From: Rhynchopus euleeides
Lineage: Eukaryota > Euglenozoa > Diplonemea > Diplonemida > Diplonemidae
Length of the DNA stretch: 64,000 nt
Assembly (NCBI GenBank): GCA_963210315.1
Contig: OY723285.1
Coordinates: forward strand, 1,550,001-1,614,000
Reading direction: 5' to 3'
Below, piece after piece: positions 62,126 to 64,000 of this stretch (the first letter of the stretch is position 1; each line of letters begins with the position of its first letter). The notes below the pieces were generated by a model, which worked only from the letters and a program-made list of their open reading frames with translations, was not told where the DNA came from and ran no database searches. Both the position numbers and the translations under genes were made by a program.

Positions 62126-64000
62126 ATGACGCAGGCGCATGATAGGGTCGTGAGGGCTCAGACCGGAACCCGCGGGACAGTGCAGTATGTCGGGGTGGTC
62201 CAGCACAGCCCAGATGAGGGCGAATACGTCGGAGTTACCTGGGACGACCCAACCGAAGGGGGTGGGAAGTATGACGGGGAGATTTATGGGGTTCGGTACT
62301 TCGACGCGCCTCCGAAGAGCAGCTCCTTTCTGAAGACGACACGCCTGCAGACCGCAGAGCCCCTTCGGGATGTCCTCCTTCAGCGCTATCGGGTTGCGGA
62401 GCAGCACACCCGGCACATCATCGAGTCGAGACGGGAGGCAAATGAGATCAAAACCACAGAAAAGGGCGATGAAAAATCGGGGGATGATGCCGAGAGAAAA
62501 ATCCCACTCCGGGCAGCCGCAAAGGCACCGCCAGGCGAGGTGCAGCCCCCTTCGACAAAGGGGATTGTCAACGTGCATGCCCAGAAAACCGTTCTCCAAG
62601 CTGCGGATGGGTCATTCCCCTTCCTGAAAAACGTCTCCGCCGCAGGGATGAAGGTTGCGGGATGCGACGGCATCGGAGTGTCCTTCCCTAACATTGTCGA
62701 CCTCAACCTCTCATACACCCTCATCAGCAGGTGGAGCGATGTGGGTGAGGTTCTGGCGGCACTCCCGTGCCTCCAAACGCTCTCCCTGAGTGGGAATAGG
62801 TTCGAACCGCTTGACGGGGAGAAGGCCAAAGCCCTGGAATCACGTATCGCCTCAGGCAGCGGTGCTTCGAGGCTCCTCAGCCTCAGCCTGGCCAACACGC
62901 GGATTGGGTTTTCGGATGTGTCCAAAATCACCTCATTCCTCCCCTCCCTGACTGACCTCAACTGCAGCGGCAACACCTACGCCTCGTCAGACGTGTCCCT
63001 CCACACCGCCTTCCCAGCTCTCCTCTGCCTACGGCTGGAGTCGAATGGGATTGCCTGTTGGAAAACCCTAACAGATGGCCTCCGCCAGGCCCCATCTCTC
63101 GAAGCGCTGTACCTTTCGGAAAACCCCCTTGCGGAGATCACGCCAGGATGCCGCCAAAGCGTGCCGAGTTTGAAGCGGCTATACCTCAGGAAAAGCTCGA
63201 TAGCTGAATGGGGATGTGTCGACCAGCTTGCAGGGTATGATATAGTCGACCTGAGCATGGTGGAGGTCCCCCTGACAGACCCGCTGACTTCCCACGAGAG
63301 GAGGTGTTTGCTGATCGCGAGGGTTCCCTCTCTGAAGGTGCTCAACAGGGGGTCTGTCAGCAACAGCGAGAGGGAAAACAGCGAGAGGTTCGCAGTGCGC
63401 CACTTCCACGGGAAGCCCAACCCACCGGAGGTGGTCCTCAGGCTCAGGGAGAAGCATGGGGATCTGCTGCCACTCTCTGATGTCGATCTGTCCCCCCAGC
63501 TGACCGCGTCTGTGACAGTTGTCTACCTCGGACATACAAACCCCACCACAAATCTCCCCCAGGAGACCCCCGTTGTGCTGAACGTTCGGGACACAGTGTC
63601 TCAGGTTGCCAAGACGCTCTGCAAGCCTATGGCGTTGGATGTTAAGTCTGTCAGCCTGACGCACGTCGACCCGGATGTTGCAGGGACCCCGCATGAAAGG
63701 CAGGCGTTGGAGTTGGGAAGGCGGATGCTGTATACCTACCGCATCAAGGATGGCGATATTGTGGAGGTGGCCACCTGCACAGAGGGTGGCGGGCGGCAGC
63801 AGCACACCACGCCCAATGGGGTTGACCTGGACAGCCTCGACGCGGATTCAGTCCCGAGCGACGCGACCCGGTCAAAAAGCGAGCAGGCGACACCTCCAGA
63901 AGCTGATTCCCTCGGGGGGTCCCGTGGTGAGGTTAGCCTGCCGCAGCCGGCGGAGGGATCGACGACTGGGGAGGCGAGTGGCGCAGAGGGGAAGCAGCAG
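62126..64000 (+). CDS. TBCE: Tubulin folding cofactor E (3' end beyond window)
   Basis: The ATG at 62126 (context CACCATGA) opens 625 codons without a stop to the window edge. An N-terminal CAP-Gly domain (about 5-65) has VGVTWDDP and GGGKYDGEIYGVRYF, the tubulin-tail-binding GKxDG motif. Leucine-rich repeats (about 190-400) include LQTLSLSGNRF, LSLANTRI and LEALYLSENPL; SNSERENSERFAVRHF follows, typical of TBCE. A ubiquitin-like domain (about 465-555) begins at ASVTVVYLG. This order is diagnostic of TBCE, which with cofactors C and D releases assembly-ready alpha/beta-tubulin and, with TBCB, can dissociate dimers. After the Ubl domain there is a Ser/Glu/Gln-rich tail (over 60 residues) not usual for the family. 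Confidence 0.93.
   Translation, partial: MTQAHDRVVRAQTGTRGTVQYVGVVQHSPDEGEYVGVTWDDPTEGGGKYDGEIYGVRYFDAPPKSSSFLKTTRLQTAEPLRDVLLQRYRVAEQHTRHIIESRREANEIKTTEKGDEKSGDDAERKIPLRAAAKAPPGEVQPPSTKGIVNVHAQKTVLQAADGSFPFLKNVSAAGMKVAGCDGIGVSFPNIVDLNLSYTLISRWSDVGEVLAALPCLQTLSLSGNRFEPLDGEKAKALESRIASGSGASRLLSLSLANTRIGFSDVSKITSFLPSLTDLNCSGNTYASSDVSLHTAFPALLCLRLESNGIACWKTLTDGLRQAPSLEALYLSENPLAEITPGCRQSVPSLKRLYLRKSSIAEWGCVDQLAGYDIVDLSMVEVPLTDPLTSHERRCLLIARVPSLKVLNRGSVSNSERENSERFAVRHFHGKPNPPEVVLRLREKHGDLLPLSDVDLSPQLTASVTVVYLGHTNPTTNLPQETPVVLNVRDTVSQVAKTLCKPMALDVKSVSLTHVDPDVAGTPHERQALELGRRMLYTYRIKDGDIVEVATCTEGGGRQQHTTPNGVDLDSLDADSVPSDATRSKSEQATPPEADSLGGSRGEVSLPQPAEGSTTGEASGAEGKQQ

Overview
This is nuclear DNA of a microbial eukaryote whose lineage I cannot name. 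Genes are sparse (about nine in 64 kb), GC-rich and mostly single-exon or lightly spliced. All eight spliceosomal introns I can place begin GTATG and end ACAG. Intergenic DNA is full of poly-C/poly-G runs, microsatellites and transposable elements. A centrin and a tubulin cofactor E fit a cell with centrioles or flagella, but they do not identify a phylum. A tight extended donor is typical of intron-poor protists.

Layout. 1-5191 holds degenerate repeats and a composite inverted-repeat element. 5192-14212 is one seven-exon gene that joins an M64-type zinc peptidase ectodomain, a tetraspanin-like four-helix unit and EF-hands. Its fourth intron carries three nested DNA transposons. 14213-24464 is element-rich and has one possible small SAP-like gene on the minus strand. 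24465-26405 is a type II membrane protein with DUF3431-like modules. 29806-31365 is an organophosphate:phosphate antiporter-like MFS transporter. 33338-34063 is a centrin and 35036-35470 a small EF-hand protein. 35878-44457 is an apparently full-length LINE set in CA repeats, with two OTU domains, APE endonuclease, reverse transcriptase and RNase H. 44510-47517 holds three DNA elements almost end to end. 48225-51513 is a mucin-like surface protein with a damaged SGNH-hydrolase head. 54193-55877 is a two-exon Golgi-type glycosyltransferase. 55878-62125 holds more elements, including a second copy of the 1147-bp long-TIR element carrying its own insertion. 62126 to the window end is tubulin folding cofactor E, incomplete at its 3' end.

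How the genes fit together. Three genes carry EF-hands (peptidase tail, centrin, small acidic protein) and four products look secretory or surface-exposed (peptidase, DUF3431 protein, mucin-like protein, glycosyltransferase). Nothing shows co-transcription; all confident host genes are on the + strand.

Most notable observations: (1) the peptidase-tetraspanin-EF-hand fusion; (2) a LINE whose two ORFs share a frame, split by one UGA with no AUG before the second OTU domain; (3) a set of unrelated MITE-like elements with different target-site duplications, nearly all with the same design, a private short motif tiled inside both ends.
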